Shown one piece after another: positions 33,861 through 42,285 of a stretch of DNA of 64,000 nt. The stretch is from Kosakonia radicincitans DSM 16656 (GTDB lineage Bacteria; Pseudomonadota; Gammaproteobacteria; Enterobacterales; Enterobacteriaceae), in assembly GCF_000280495.2 (NCBI RefSeq), contig NZ_CP018016.1, forward strand, positions 2,542,001 through 2,606,000, in the 5' to 3' direction. How positions within the stretch are numbered: position 1 is the stretch's first letter; the number at the start of each line of letters is the position of its first letter. Under the pieces are notes generated by a model. That model made no database searches, had not been told where the DNA came from, and saw only the letters and a program-made list of their open reading frames with translations. The translations under genes were made by a program, and so were the position numbers.

Positions 33861-34564
33861 GGATCCCAGTGCAGTAATTCTGTCACTGCCGCGAGGTATT
33901 TTTCGCTCGCTTCGTCGGCGGAGATCGGCGGAAACTCAACGGTGATGCAGTGCAGACCGATATCCGCGCACCAGCTTCCAAAAGAGCCGGGTGTTTCGTA
34001 ACCAACACTGGTGACCAGCGGCAGGGAGAGCTGGCTGGACAACCATTGGCCAAGCACACTTTCCTGCGGATCTTCCACACATGCCAGCGGATCATGGAAC
34101 GTCACCACCCATGCCGGGTGAATGCGATGAATCAACTGGCACAGCGCTTGCGTTTCCGGTTCAGAACCGGGCGCGTCACCGGTCAGCAACACCACATCCC
34201 GTTCATCCGCGGCGCTGTTCCAGCGATAAACCGTTTCACCTGCTTTCCAGTTGGCGGCGGGGAAATTCCGGTTGAGATCGACGCCATTGGCGTTCGCGCG
34301 CAGGCCAAGCTGGCAACCGTCCGGATTGACCGCGAGGACCACATGATGATGGCGCAGATCGGACTTCAGCGTGCGCAGGGCGCAGGAAAGCGTGACGACC
34401 GAGGAGTTTTCGTCACCGTGAGTCCCGGCGATGATCAAACCGCTTTCGCGCGTGGCGACTGGTGCCGGGAACCAGATCAGCGGCGCGCCAAGCTGTGAGC
34501 GGCCAAACTCTTCGCTTCCGGGGGCAAAACGGCCCCGCTGCGGACGTGGTCGTGTGACAGGCAT
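33851..34564 (-). CDS. mpaA: Murein peptide amidase A
   Basis: MpaA is a cytoplasmic zinc carboxypeptidase (M14-like). It cuts the gamma-D-Glu-meso-diaminopimelate bond of murein tripeptide. The zinc ligands are visible in GTHGDEN and the later His of TFHDP. The catalytic Glu lies near VEFPP at the C-terminus. It has 237 residues from ATG 34564, with AAGGA upstream. It converges on ycjG by a ten-base overlap and is divergent from mppA. Confidence 0.93.
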   Translation of the reverse strand: MPVTRPRPQRGRFAPGSEEFGRSQLGAPLIWFPAPVATRESGLIIAGTHGDENSSVVTLSCALRTLKSDLRHHHVVLAVNPDGCQLGLRANANGVDLNRNFPAANWKAGETVYRWNSAADERDVVLLTGDAPGSEPETQALCQLIHRIHPAWVVTFHDPLACVEDPQESVLGQWLSSQLSLPLVTSVGYETPGSFGSWCADIGLHCITVEFPPISADEASEKYLAAVTELLHWDPQR

Positions 34565-34753
34565 AAATTTCCTTTGTTCTGGCGTTTGCTTACAGCAAGT
34601 GTTGAGCAAAAATCGGTGTGACGCAAATCTTGCCATGGAGGTTAAATTACTGTCCATCATCAATTTTTTGACTGACCAGGTTTGCATTCCGGTATGTTAA
34701 AACAAATAATTACACTTCTATTGCCGGGAAATGACACATCAAAAGGGGATCCC

Positions 34754-36370
34754 ATGACGCATCGAGTTTCCACGCTGTGCTGCGCGCTCTGGCTGTGCGG
34801 TTTTTCTTCTGTATCGTTTGCTGCTGATGTTCCTCCAGGTACGCAACTGGCGGCAACGCAGGAAGTTGTGCGTCATCTGAAAGATGAACCCGCCTCGCTG
34901 GATCCTGCGAAAGCCGTGGGTCTGCCGGAGATTCAGGTGCTGCGCGACCTGTTCGAAGGGCTGGTGAATCAGGACGAGAAGGGCAACATTATTCCCGGCG
35001 TCGCCAGCAAATGGCAGAGCAATGATAATCGCATCTGGATTTTTACCCTGCGTGACAATGCCCGCTGGTCTGATGGTTCGCCGGTAACCGCAGAGGATTT
35101 CGTTTATAGCTGGCAGCGTCTGGTGGATCCGAAAACGACCTCGCCTTTTGCCAGCTTTGCGGCGCTGGCGGGTCTGGCCAATGCGCAGGATATTACCGAG
35201 GGTAAAGCGACGCCGGATAAGCTCGGCGTCAGCGCGATGGATGCGCGCACGTTGCGCGTGCAACTTTCCCGTCCCGTACCGTGGTTCCCGAGTCTTGCGG
35301 CCAGTTTCGCGCTCTACCCGGTACAAAAAGCGAATGTTGAAAGCGGCGCAGACTGGACGCGTCCGGGTCATCTGATCGGTAACGGCGCGTTTGTGCTGAG
35401 CGATCGTGTGGTGAACGAAAAGCTGGTGCTCAACCGCAACAAGCACTACTGGGATGACGGCAAAACCGTGATCGATAAGGTGACGTTTATGCCCATCAAT
35501 CAGGAGTCCGCTGCCACCAAGCGTTACCTGGCGAATGGCGTCGACATTACCGAATCTTTCCCGAAAAACCTCTATCAGAAATTGTTGAAAGATATCCCGG
35601 GGCAGGTTTACACGCCGCCGCAACTGGGCACTTATTACTACGCATTTAATACGCAAAAAGGTCCAACGTCCGATCCCCGCGTGCGTCTGGCGCTGAGTAT
35701 GACGATCGACCGTCGTGTGATCGCGCAAAAAGTGCTGGGCACTGGCGAGAAACCCGCATGGCGTTTAACGCCGGACGTGACGGCAGGTTTCACCCCGGAA
35801 CGTTCACAATTTGAATCGATGAGTCAGGCAGAGCTGAACGCGCAGGCGAAAACGTTATTGCAGGCGGCAGGTTACGGCCCGCAGCGGCCGCTTAAACTCC
35901 GGTTGCTGTATAACAGTTCTGAAAGTCACCAGAAGATTGCTATCGCAGTGGCCTCAATGTGGCGACAGAGTCTGGGCGCGGATGTGACGCTGCAAAACCA
36001 GGAGTGGAAAACCTATATCGACAGCCGTAACAGCGGCAATTTTGATGTGATCCGCGCGTCATGGGTGGGGGATTACAACGAACCGTCCACGTTCCTGTCG
36101 ATACTGACGTCGGGAAGCAGCAGCAATATTTCGCGTTTCAATGATGAAAGCTATGACAAAGTGATTGCACAGGCGGCGCAGGAAACCAGCGCCAAAGCGC
36201 GTAACGTGGACTACAACGCGGCGGAGCATCTTATTGCCGAAAAAGCGCCGATTGCGCCGATTTATCAGTACACCAATGGGCGCTTAATTAAGCCGTGGCT
36301 GAAGGGATACCCGATTAACAACCCGGAAGATGTGGCATACAGCCGCACGCTATACATTATTAAGCATTAA
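34754..36370 (+). CDS. mppA: Periplasmic murein tripeptide-binding protein
   Basis: MppA binds L-Ala-gamma-D-Glu-meso-DAP and delivers it to the Opp permease. The 538 residues start with a signal peptide (LCCALWLCGFSSVSFAA). They keep the OppA fold, including FTLRDNARWSDGSPVTAEDF and TPPQLGTYYYAFNTQKGP. I chose ATG 34754 because AAAAGGGG precedes it; the 24 codons upstream are not conserved. With ycjG and mpaA it forms a complete murein-peptide recycling cluster. Confidence 0.95.
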   Translation: MTHRVSTLCCALWLCGFSSVSFAADVPPGTQLAATQEVVRHLKDEPASLDPAKAVGLPEIQVLRDLFEGLVNQDEKGNIIPGVASKWQSNDNRIWIFTLRDNARWSDGSPVTAEDFVYSWQRLVDPKTTSPFASFAALAGLANAQDITEGKATPDKLGVSAMDARTLRVQLSRPVPWFPSLAASFALYPVQKANVESGADWTRPGHLIGNGAFVLSDRVVNEKLVLNRNKHYWDDGKTVIDKVTFMPINQESAATKRYLANGVDITESFPKNLYQKLLKDIPGQVYTPPQLGTYYYAFNTQKGPTSDPRVRLALSMTIDRRVIAQKVLGTGEKPAWRLTPDVTAGFTPERSQFESMSQAELNAQAKTLLQAAGYGPQRPLKLRLLYNSSESHQKIAIAVASMWRQSLGADVTLQNQEWKTYIDSRNSGNFDVIRASWVGDYNEPSTFLSILTSGSSSNISRFNDESYDKVIAQAAQETSAKARNVDYNAAEHLIAEKAPIAPIYQYTNGRLIKPWLKGYPINNPEDVAYSRTLYIIKH

Positions 36371-36378
36371 TAAAAAAA

Positions 36379-36406
36379 TCCCCTTACGTCACGGGAAGTA
36401 AGGGGA
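36379..36406 (+). terminator. Hairpin after mppA
   Basis: TCCCCTTAC and GTAAGGGGA form a perfect nine-base stem, eight bases after the mppA stop. No T-run follows on the plus strand, so it may be a 3'-end stabiliser. Confidence 0.5.
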
Positions 36407-36536
36407 AACTCATTGATTACGGAATGATTCCTGTCTTAGCAGGAGTGTTAAGAATTTTACTTAAGGAATGTGAAGGGACAATGGAGGAAATAAGGAGCGT
36501 TGCGGGAATGTGAATGACCGTTCTCGGGTACTGGCC

Positions 36537-36632
36537 AAAAAAAGCCCGCTACATTGAGCGGGCGAAAAATACTGGAAGCAATGTGAGCAATGTCGTACTG
36601 AATACCTGAGTGTTTAACTCAACTATTCAGTA
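36537..36632 (-). ncRNA. RyhB-type iron-responsive small RNA
   Basis: On the minus strand this region contains CGACATTGCTCACATTGC and then TTCCAGTATT. This is the conserved target-pairing core of E. coli RyhB. The architecture is RyhB-like: a 5' hairpin (CTGAATA pairing with TATTCAG), an unpaired core, and a 3' terminator (GCCCGCT and AGCGGGC followed by seven T). A promoter, TTGCGC, 17 bases and TATCTT, lies just upstream and is overlapped by a Fur box. The 5' and 3' arms differ from E. coli ryhB, and the locus is not that of E. coli ryhB. I infer a paralogue comparable to Salmonella RyhB-2. The 5' end is predicted to within a few bases. It probably down-regulates iron-using proteins when iron is scarce. 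Confidence 0.88.
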
Positions 36633-36634
36633 TT

Positions 36635-36653
36635 GAGAAAGATAATCTTTATC
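36635..36653 (-). promoter_or_regulatory. Fur box over the RyhB-type promoter
   Basis: The 19 bases match the Fur consensus GATAATGATAATCATTATC at 16 positions. They overlap the -10 element (36639-36644) and the spacer to the -35 (36662-36667), a position where Fur would block transcription when iron is plentiful. Confidence 0.8.
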
Positions 36654-36758
36654 ATTTATTGGCGCAACCCCTTTTTTTGTAAGGTCGTTCGGAGCGGCAT
36701 TTTCCGCGGATAAACCCAGCTCTTTTACGATTATGGTCAAAAAACAGACAGCATTCGG

Positions 36759-36767
36759 TGGTATAAT
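36759..36767 (+). promoter_or_regulatory. Extended -10 promoter
   Basis: TGGTATAAT combines the TG extension with a perfect TATAAT, 31 bases before the start of the small gene downstream. No good -35 is seen. Confidence 0.6.
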
Positions 36768-36797
36768 AGAAGGGTGTTTACTACCTCAGAGGACGTT

Positions 36798-36986
36798 ATG
36801 GAGACTGAATTAGACCCAACCCAACTGGCTATCGAATATCTGCGTCGCGATCGCAGTGCGATGACACCGGCCGAGTACCTCAAAAAACTCAAACGACTCC
36901 GGCTGGAGTTTGCGGATCTGCTGACCCTTTCGCATACAGAATTAAAAGAAGAGATCGATTTTGCCTGGCGGTTGGGCATTCATTAA
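36798..36986 (+). CDS. Small uncharacterised protein (62 residues)
   Basis: I do not recognise this gene. The 62-residue soluble protein (METELDPTQLAIEYLRRDRS at the start) is charged and predicted mostly helical, with no signal peptide or membrane segment. GAGGA lies four bases before ATG 36798; an upstream in-frame GTG at 36774 is less likely. It has its own extended -10 promoter and a strong terminator, so it is a complete single-gene unit. That supports it being real. It sits between the RyhB-type RNA and dgcM. Confidence 0.75.
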   Translation: METELDPTQLAIEYLRRDRSAMTPAEYLKKLKRLRLEFADLLTLSHTELKEEIDFAWRLGIH

Positions 36987-37003
36987 TGCCGTGATAACGC
37001 CAT

Positions 37004-37030
37004 AGCGCCCGAAAGCGGGCGCTTTTTTTT
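37004..37030 (+). terminator. Intrinsic terminator
   Basis: AGCGCCCG and CGGGCGCT pair around AAAG, followed by eight T. Confidence 0.9.
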
Positions 37031-37038
37031 GCCTTCAT

Positions 37039-38262
37039 TCAGGCGGCAAGCACCTGGTTACGACCGTTATTTTTTGCGCGATAAAGCGCTTCATCGACGC
37101 GACGGAACAGGGCATCGAGGCTTTCATTTTGCAAATGACGCGCGACGCCGATACTGACGGTAAAGTCAGGCAGACCGGGCGTGGCGATATTCACTACCGC
37201 CAGGCGGATGGCTTCCGCCACGTCCAGCGCGGTATCTATGCGGGTATGCGGCAACAACAGTAAAAATTCTTCGCCACCCCAGCGAAAGACATAATCACCA
37301 CTACGGCTGTTGGCTTCCAGCGTGCGTGCAAGTTCGATCAGCACTTCGTCCCCGCACTGATGGCCGAATTGATCGTTAATATGTTTGAAATGATCTGCAT
37401 CGACCAGCATGACGCAAAAATCGAGCACGGTCGGCAGAACATGCTCTGTCAGGTGATAAAACTGACGGCGGTTCAAAAGCCCGGTGAGGGCATCGCGGTG
37501 TGCAGCGTATTCCAGCTCCTGCTCAAGCCGCTTCTGTTCGGTAATATCATGAATAATGCATAACATCAGCCGTTCGCCGTATATCTCAATTGGCCCGGCG
37601 TAGGTTTGCACATGTCGCGTTGAGCCATCGGCCAACTGATGAATAAAATTGAGCGGCTTATGTCCACCAGGCAGCCTGGCGATTTCTGACATCACCGGCA
37701 AGACGCTGCGCCCCATGGTGTTAATTTCCCATGTGTGCTTCTGGCACATTTCTTCATGATCGTAACCATAAAAGCGCAGAGCAGCGAGATTGGCATCCAC
37801 GATCAGGCCATCGCGGACGGGATCGATAAGCAGCATTGGGGCTGACGTGGTATAGAAAAAACGGGCGTAGAACCCTTGCTTACTCGGCCGGTAAGAGGAG
37901 GAGTGGTTGGCCTTGAGCGCGGCGGCTGCAGCGCCACCGGAAATGCCTTCGAAAATGAGCACTTCACCGACAGTTTCAAGTTCGCGCAGCACGGCGCGGC
38001 AACTGATCGTACACTCTTCACCGGAAGGGCAAATACTCCAGATTTCGACCACATCTTCGTGATTTTGCAGGCAGGGTAAATACATTGAGAGGCTGGTCTG
38101 CGCAATGGCAGAAAAGAGGCCACTGCGCATTTCACGCAATGAACGACCCGCCGCCAGCTTCTGCGCCTGTGTGTTAGAAAATAACAACGTTTCCGTGTCA
38201 GGGGCGACCACCCAAACCGGCGTGGAGAGGACATTCAGCGCATCCAGGTGATATTTAAGCAT
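37039..38262 (-). CDS. dgcM: Diguanylate cyclase DgcM (PAS-GGDEF)
   Basis: DgcM (YdaM) makes c-di-GMP. In E. coli it also binds the regulator MlrA to switch on csgD and curli. The 407 residues have an N-terminal sensory region, a PAS domain (SAPMLLIDPVRDGLIVDANLA begins it, about residue 145) and a GGDEF domain. The active site is GGEEF (FRWGGEEFLLLLP) with HFKHINDQFGH for substrate binding. No RxxD inhibitory site check was done. ATG 38262 has GGAG upstream. The MHYT gene lies 96 bases upstream on the same strand and could be cotranscribed. Confidence 0.92.
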   Translation of the reverse strand: MLKYHLDALNVLSTPVWVVAPDTETLLFSNTQAQKLAAGRSLREMRSGLFSAIAQTSLSMYLPCLQNHEDVVEIWSICPSGEECTISCRAVLRELETVGEVLIFEGISGGAAAAALKANHSSSYRPSKQGFYARFFYTTSAPMLLIDPVRDGLIVDANLAALRFYGYDHEEMCQKHTWEINTMGRSVLPVMSEIARLPGGHKPLNFIHQLADGSTRHVQTYAGPIEIYGERLMLCIIHDITEQKRLEQELEYAAHRDALTGLLNRRQFYHLTEHVLPTVLDFCVMLVDADHFKHINDQFGHQCGDEVLIELARTLEANSRSGDYVFRWGGEEFLLLLPHTRIDTALDVAEAIRLAVVNIATPGLPDFTVSIGVARHLQNESLDALFRRVDEALYRAKNNGRNQVLAA

Positions 38263-38358
38263 GGCTACTCCACTTATTGCGCAGGTTGCAATGTCGCCGC
38301 TGGCCAGATGTTGCGGCAATTTACTAACTTTATTGCAACACACATGAAATGTAGAGCC

Positions 38359-40494
38359 TTATGCAGGTTTTTTTTGTGACGGCTCTGAACATTCCAGTGA
38401 CAACGCGAAAGGTTTATGTTTAAGCAACGCTGAAATCTTCTCGACGGGTTGTGGACGGGCAAACAGGAAACCTTGTAAAAAAGCACAGCCCATATTGGTG
38501 AGCAATGCATGTTGTTCTGCCGTTTCGATTCCTTCGGCGACCACACGCATATTCATCGAGTGGGCAATGTCGATTATCGTCGAGACAATTTTCACGTTGC
38601 GGCTATTTTCGCGAATATCTTTCACAAAACTTTTATCAATTTTGAGTTCAGTGGCAGGCAATTTTTTCAGCATCAACATATTGGAATAACCGGTACCAAA
38701 ATCATCAATCGCCACCGTGATCCCCAACTGCGCAAACTGGGTCAGCAGATGAACGCTACGCTCAAGGTTTTTCAGCGCGGTGTTCTCGGTGATTTCCAGT
38801 GTCAGGCGCGTCGGGTCGACACGGTAACGGGTCAAGGCATCAGTGACCTGTTCATAAATATCATGCTGTTCAAACTGGCTGGGCGAGAGGTTAATCGCCA
38901 ATGTCAGGTGGGGAAAACCCTGGGTATTCCAGTAATGTAACTGGCGACAGGCAGATTCGATCACCCACTGACCAACAGAGAGAATCAGTCCGGTTTTTTC
39001 CAGCATCGGCAGAAACGTTGCCGGCTGCAAAACTCCCTGCTGCGGGTGACGCCAGCGCAGCAGGGCTTCAAATCCGGCAAGGGTTTGTTCGGGCGCGGTA
39101 TATTGCGGCTGATACCAGAGTTCAAACTGATTACGCGTCAGCGCCTGCGATAAATCCTGCAAGAACTGTGGCGCATCGGCGGTTTTCTGCGCCATTCCGG
39201 CGTGATAAATCGCCCAGCCATTGCGACCTTCCTGCTTAACGCTGTACATGGCGGTATCGGCTTTCAGCTTCAGCTCATGGGCGTTTTCACCGTGCTCAGG
39301 ATAAAAACTCACCCCGGCGCTAAGCGATACATTGATGACATGGCTTAATTCATAAAAAGGGTGCTGAATGGTCGCGATCAGGCGGCGAATCAGGGCGTCA
39401 ACTTCTTCCTCGCTGGTCTGCGGCACCAGCAGCGTAAATTCGTCACCACCGAGCCTGGCCAGCGACATTTTGTCATTAATACAGGCGGAAAGCCGTTCTG
39501 CCACCACGACCAGCAACCGGTCGCCAATATGGTGTCCCCAGGCATCATTCACCAGCTTGAAGCGATCCAGATCCATATAAATCAGCGCGAAGGTCGTCTG
39601 CTCTTCCGCTGCGCGATTCAGGCAGGAGTCCAGCAAAATATCGAGCTGAATACGGTTTGCCAGCCCGGTGAGGGGATCATAATGCGCCTGTTTCTCCAGT
39701 TGCAGGTTTAGCTGACGCAGACTATCGGTCAGGCGTGCTGTCCGCAATTGTGAATCGATCATCGAGATAAAAAGCATGATGCCAAAAATCACCAGCGTTG
39801 TAGTGGCGACCCACAGTGACAGCCCTTGCTCGCCGACGCCGCGGCTCATGATATGTATGGCATCGCTACGCACGATAATGCCGAGCCCATCATTACTGAA
39901 GGTCGCGGCGCTCATGCCGGTATAGTGCATGGCGCAAATGGCAATGCCCATCACCAGCGAGGCAAAAACGCGATTAATAAAGACGCCGTGCGTATTTTGC
40001 CGCAGGCTGAACGCCAGCCACAGCGCGACCCAGGCGCTGGCGATGGCAATCACGATCGACAGCGCCACCAGCGGGATATTCCAGTAAATGCTGACGAAGC
40101 TCATCATCGCTGCCATGCCGATATAATGCATCGACACCACGCCGCTGCCGAGGACAAGGGTGGCGAAAATCAGGCGCTTTATCGGCAAGGTATGGCTGCT
40201 GACGGCGATATTGAGCGACAGCGTCGAGGCCAGTAAAGCAATAACAAATGAGAGGATGGTTAATTCAAAATCATAATGCATCATTATCGGCATTTTCATC
40301 GCTAGCATACCGACAAAGTGCATTGACCAGATGCCCATGCCCAATGTGGCTCCACCAGAAATCCGCCAGAACAGGGCGCTACGAGGTTCTGAGTTCAGCA
40401 CTTTACCTGCACTATCGAGTGCGACAAATGAGGCAATGAATGCCACCAAAAAAGAGATGCCGACCAGAATAGGGTCCCACGAAACATAAAGCAT
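38359..40494 (-). CDS. MHYT-GGDEF-EAL membrane c-di-GMP protein
   Basis: This 711-residue inner-membrane protein has about seven transmembrane helices carrying three MHYT-type repeats: SMHFVGM, SMHYIGM and AMHYTGM. MHYT domains are proposed to bind copper and sense O2, CO or NO. A GGDEF domain follows with intact ARLGGDEF, then an EAL domain with FEALLRW and [10 protein letters not shown]. Both catalytic sites look intact, so synthesis, breakdown or switching is possible. It resembles Pseudomonas MucR-type proteins in layout. E. coli K-12 has no orthologue at this locus. The ATG at 40494 has GGAT upstream. Confidence 0.9.
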   Translation of the reverse strand: MLYVSWDPILVGISFLVAFIASFVALDSAGKVLNSEPRSALFWRISGGATLGMGIWSMHFVGMLAMKMPIMMHYDFELTILSFVIALLASTLSLNIAVSSHTLPIKRLIFATLVLGSGVVSMHYIGMAAMMSFVSIYWNIPLVALSIVIAIASAWVALWLAFSLRQNTHGVFINRVFASLVMGIAICAMHYTGMSAATFSNDGLGIIVRSDAIHIMSRGVGEQGLSLWVATTTLVIFGIMLFISMIDSQLRTARLTDSLRQLNLQLEKQAHYDPLTGLANRIQLDILLDSCLNRAAEEQTTFALIYMDLDRFKLVNDAWGHHIGDRLLVVVAERLSACINDKMSLARLGGDEFTLLVPQTSEEEVDALIRRLIATIQHPFYELSHVINVSLSAGVSFYPEHGENAHELKLKADTAMYSVKQEGRNGWAIYHAGMAQKTADAPQFLQDLSQALTRNQFELWYQPQYTAPEQTLAGFEALLRWRHPQQGVLQPATFLPMLEKTGLILSVGQWVIESACRQLHYWNTQGFPHLTLAINLSPSQFEQHDIYEQVTDALTRYRVDPTRLTLEITENTALKNLERSVHLLTQFAQLGITVAIDDFGTGYSNMLMLKKLPATELKIDKSFVKDIRENSRNVKIVSTIIDIAHSMNMRVVAEGIETAEQHALLTNMGCAFLQGFLFARPQPVEKISALLKHKPFALSLECSEPSQKKPA

Positions 40495-40610
40495 ATGTCA
40501 TCCACGCAGGCAAAAGAGTTGATATGTAATCCTGGCACTAATTTTAGCAAGTAACCTGATGAATTTAATGGTTGCGCTGAGTTTATTATTGCGAGGACAA
40601 ATTAATAAAC

Positions 40611-40724
40611 ATGGAGCATCTTTTATTTATCGACATTAACAGCAGGAACTTAAAAAAAGTGGATGATTTAAGCGAGGCTAAAACTAAATTAAGAAGGAAA
40701 TATGCTGTGAGGCTCACTGAGTGA
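40611..40724 (+). CDS. Possible 37-residue peptide
   Basis: An ATG opens a 37-codon charged peptide (MEHLLFIDINSRNLKKVDDL at the start). It is followed at once by an imperfect hairpin and TTTTTT (40713-40735). GAGGA lies 14 bases upstream, rather far. It may instead be the 3' part of an untranslated RNA. The surrounding 40495-40947 stretch holds no other gene I can support. Confidence 0.25.
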   Translation: MEHLLFIDINSRNLKKVDDLSEAKTKLRRKYAVRLTE

Positions 40725-40947
40725 GGCTGTTTTTTATATGATATATTTTGATGCTGAATTCTGGGTTTATCGCATTACCTGGCTGTTTGTGTTGGGGTTG
40801 CGGCTTATGTTCAGATGAATAACCTGACTTAATCTGAATTGTAGTTACTTAACCGTGAACATTGCGCAGTATCAATTTAGCCGTGTAAAAGTATATTTCG
40901 AATGCTATAACGATCTTACCTTCTTCTGCTGTTTGGTGGGTATCACT

Positions 40948-42138
40948 ATGTTAAGGCATATTAGTGTAAGGACTTTTATTATTTTATTTTTGCTTTTCTC
41001 TTTTATTCTCATGGAAGCTTTGGTGATCATTCTCTCAAAAAATGCCACCCTGATTATGACTACCTCAGTTGTTTCCATTACTTCGCTGGCATTACTTTGG
41101 CTGTATATGACGCAATATTTAGTGACGCCGATTAATACTGTTAAAAAAAGTATAGAAGAGGTAACCTCAGGAAATCTTTCTATTGTTATTCCTGAATTTG
41201 GAAATAACTGCGCCGGTCGCTTAATACCCGGAATCAACTCACTTTCTGCCAGCATTGCTACCTTAGTCAGAGAAATTCGCTCCTCTTCGGATTCTGCCCT
41301 CAATCTTTCGGCTGAACTGGCCACGCGTAGCGCTGACCTCTCCGTTAAAACCGAGGAGCAATCTGCTGCACTGGTACAGACCGCCTCCAGCATGGAACAA
41401 ATGGCTTCCAGCACCAAAAATAATGCCGACAATACGCGCATCGCCAGCACCCGCGCTAAAGATGCGACCAGCTGTGCGTTAAAAGGCGGGGATTTAATGG
41501 GGCTGGTAGCGAAAAATATGCAGTCAATTACCGAATGCGCCAATCAGATGACGGAGATTATTTCGATTATTGACGGTATCGCTTTCCAGACCAATATTCT
41601 GGCGCTCAATGCGGCGGTAGAGGCAGCGCGAGCAGGCGATCACGGGAAGGGGTTCTCCGTAGTGGCCGGTGAGGTGCGTAGCCTTGCGCATCGCAGCGCT
41701 GAGGCGGCGAAAAATATCAAATCCCTGATTGCCGAAACGACAGATAACGTGACGCAGGGTGCGACAGTGGTGAACGAAGCAGAACAAAACATGCATGATA
41801 TTGTTTCTGGCGCGAGCGTGGTCAGTAAGTTGATGGATGAAATTGCCGTCACGACGTTGCAACAGGAAAAAGGCATTTCGCAGATCACCCTGGCGTTAGC
41901 AGAGTTAGAAAAAGTGACACAGAGCAACGTCACCACGGTTGATGAACTTGCCGGTTCCTCTGACGTACTGAAACATCAGGTCGAGGAGTTACAAAAACGG
42001 ACCGGTAAATTCCGTTTGATCGAGGGCGCTCCGGCAGCACGCGTGGCAGCGGAGACCGCGTTGCCGCCGGAAAAACAGCGCCAGCGCGTCAAAACGCCGG
42101 TTTTGCAGAATCAGGAAAATTACTGGCACTCCTTCTGA
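40948..42138 (+). CDS. Methyl-accepting chemotaxis protein without a periplasmic domain
   Basis: This 396-residue chemoreceptor has two N-terminal membrane helices (about 8-29 and 38-59) separated by only about eight residues. There is therefore no room for the usual ligand-binding domain. A HAMP region (about 60-110) and a full signalling coiled coil follow. The tip reads IIDGIAFQTNILALNAAVEA, as in Tsr and Tar. The C-terminus ends YWHSF, close to the NWETF tail that binds CheR and CheB. I start at ATG 40948; an upstream GTG would add 31 residues. It may sense a cytoplasmic, membrane or energy signal. Its own terminator follows. Confidence 0.88.
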   Translation: MLRHISVRTFIILFLLFSFILMEALVIILSKNATLIMTTSVVSITSLALLWLYMTQYLVTPINTVKKSIEEVTSGNLSIVIPEFGNNCAGRLIPGINSLSASIATLVREIRSSSDSALNLSAELATRSADLSVKTEEQSAALVQTASSMEQMASSTKNNADNTRIASTRAKDATSCALKGGDLMGLVAKNMQSITECANQMTEIISIIDGIAFQTNILALNAAVEAARAGDHGKGFSVVAGEVRSLAHRSAEAAKNIKSLIAETTDNVTQGATVVNEAEQNMHDIVSGASVVSKLMDEIAVTTLQQEKGISQITLALAELEKVTQSNVTTVDELAGSSDVLKHQVEELQKRTGKFRLIEGAPAARVAAETALPPEKQRQRVKTPVLQNQENYWHSF

Positions 42139-42162
42139 AGATCTCTGTACTGAACAACAAGG

Positions 42163-42183
42163 CCCGGGAAACCGGGTTTTTTA
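42163..42183 (+). terminator. Intrinsic terminator of the chemoreceptor gene
   Basis: CCCGG and CCGGG pair around GAAA and run into six T. Confidence 0.85.
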
Positions 42184-42285
42184 TTTGCAGTTTGCGTGAA
42201 TTTGTTAACAAATTCAGCGTGATGATTGCTTAAGATTCTCATCCGGCTAGACTGACAGCAATACCTTGCTGATTTTGGAGGCGCT

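Noticed and set aside
34739..35728. Minus-strand 329-codon frame within mppA
   Set aside because: Antisense to a complete MppA; Arg/His-rich composition is typical of a shadow frame.
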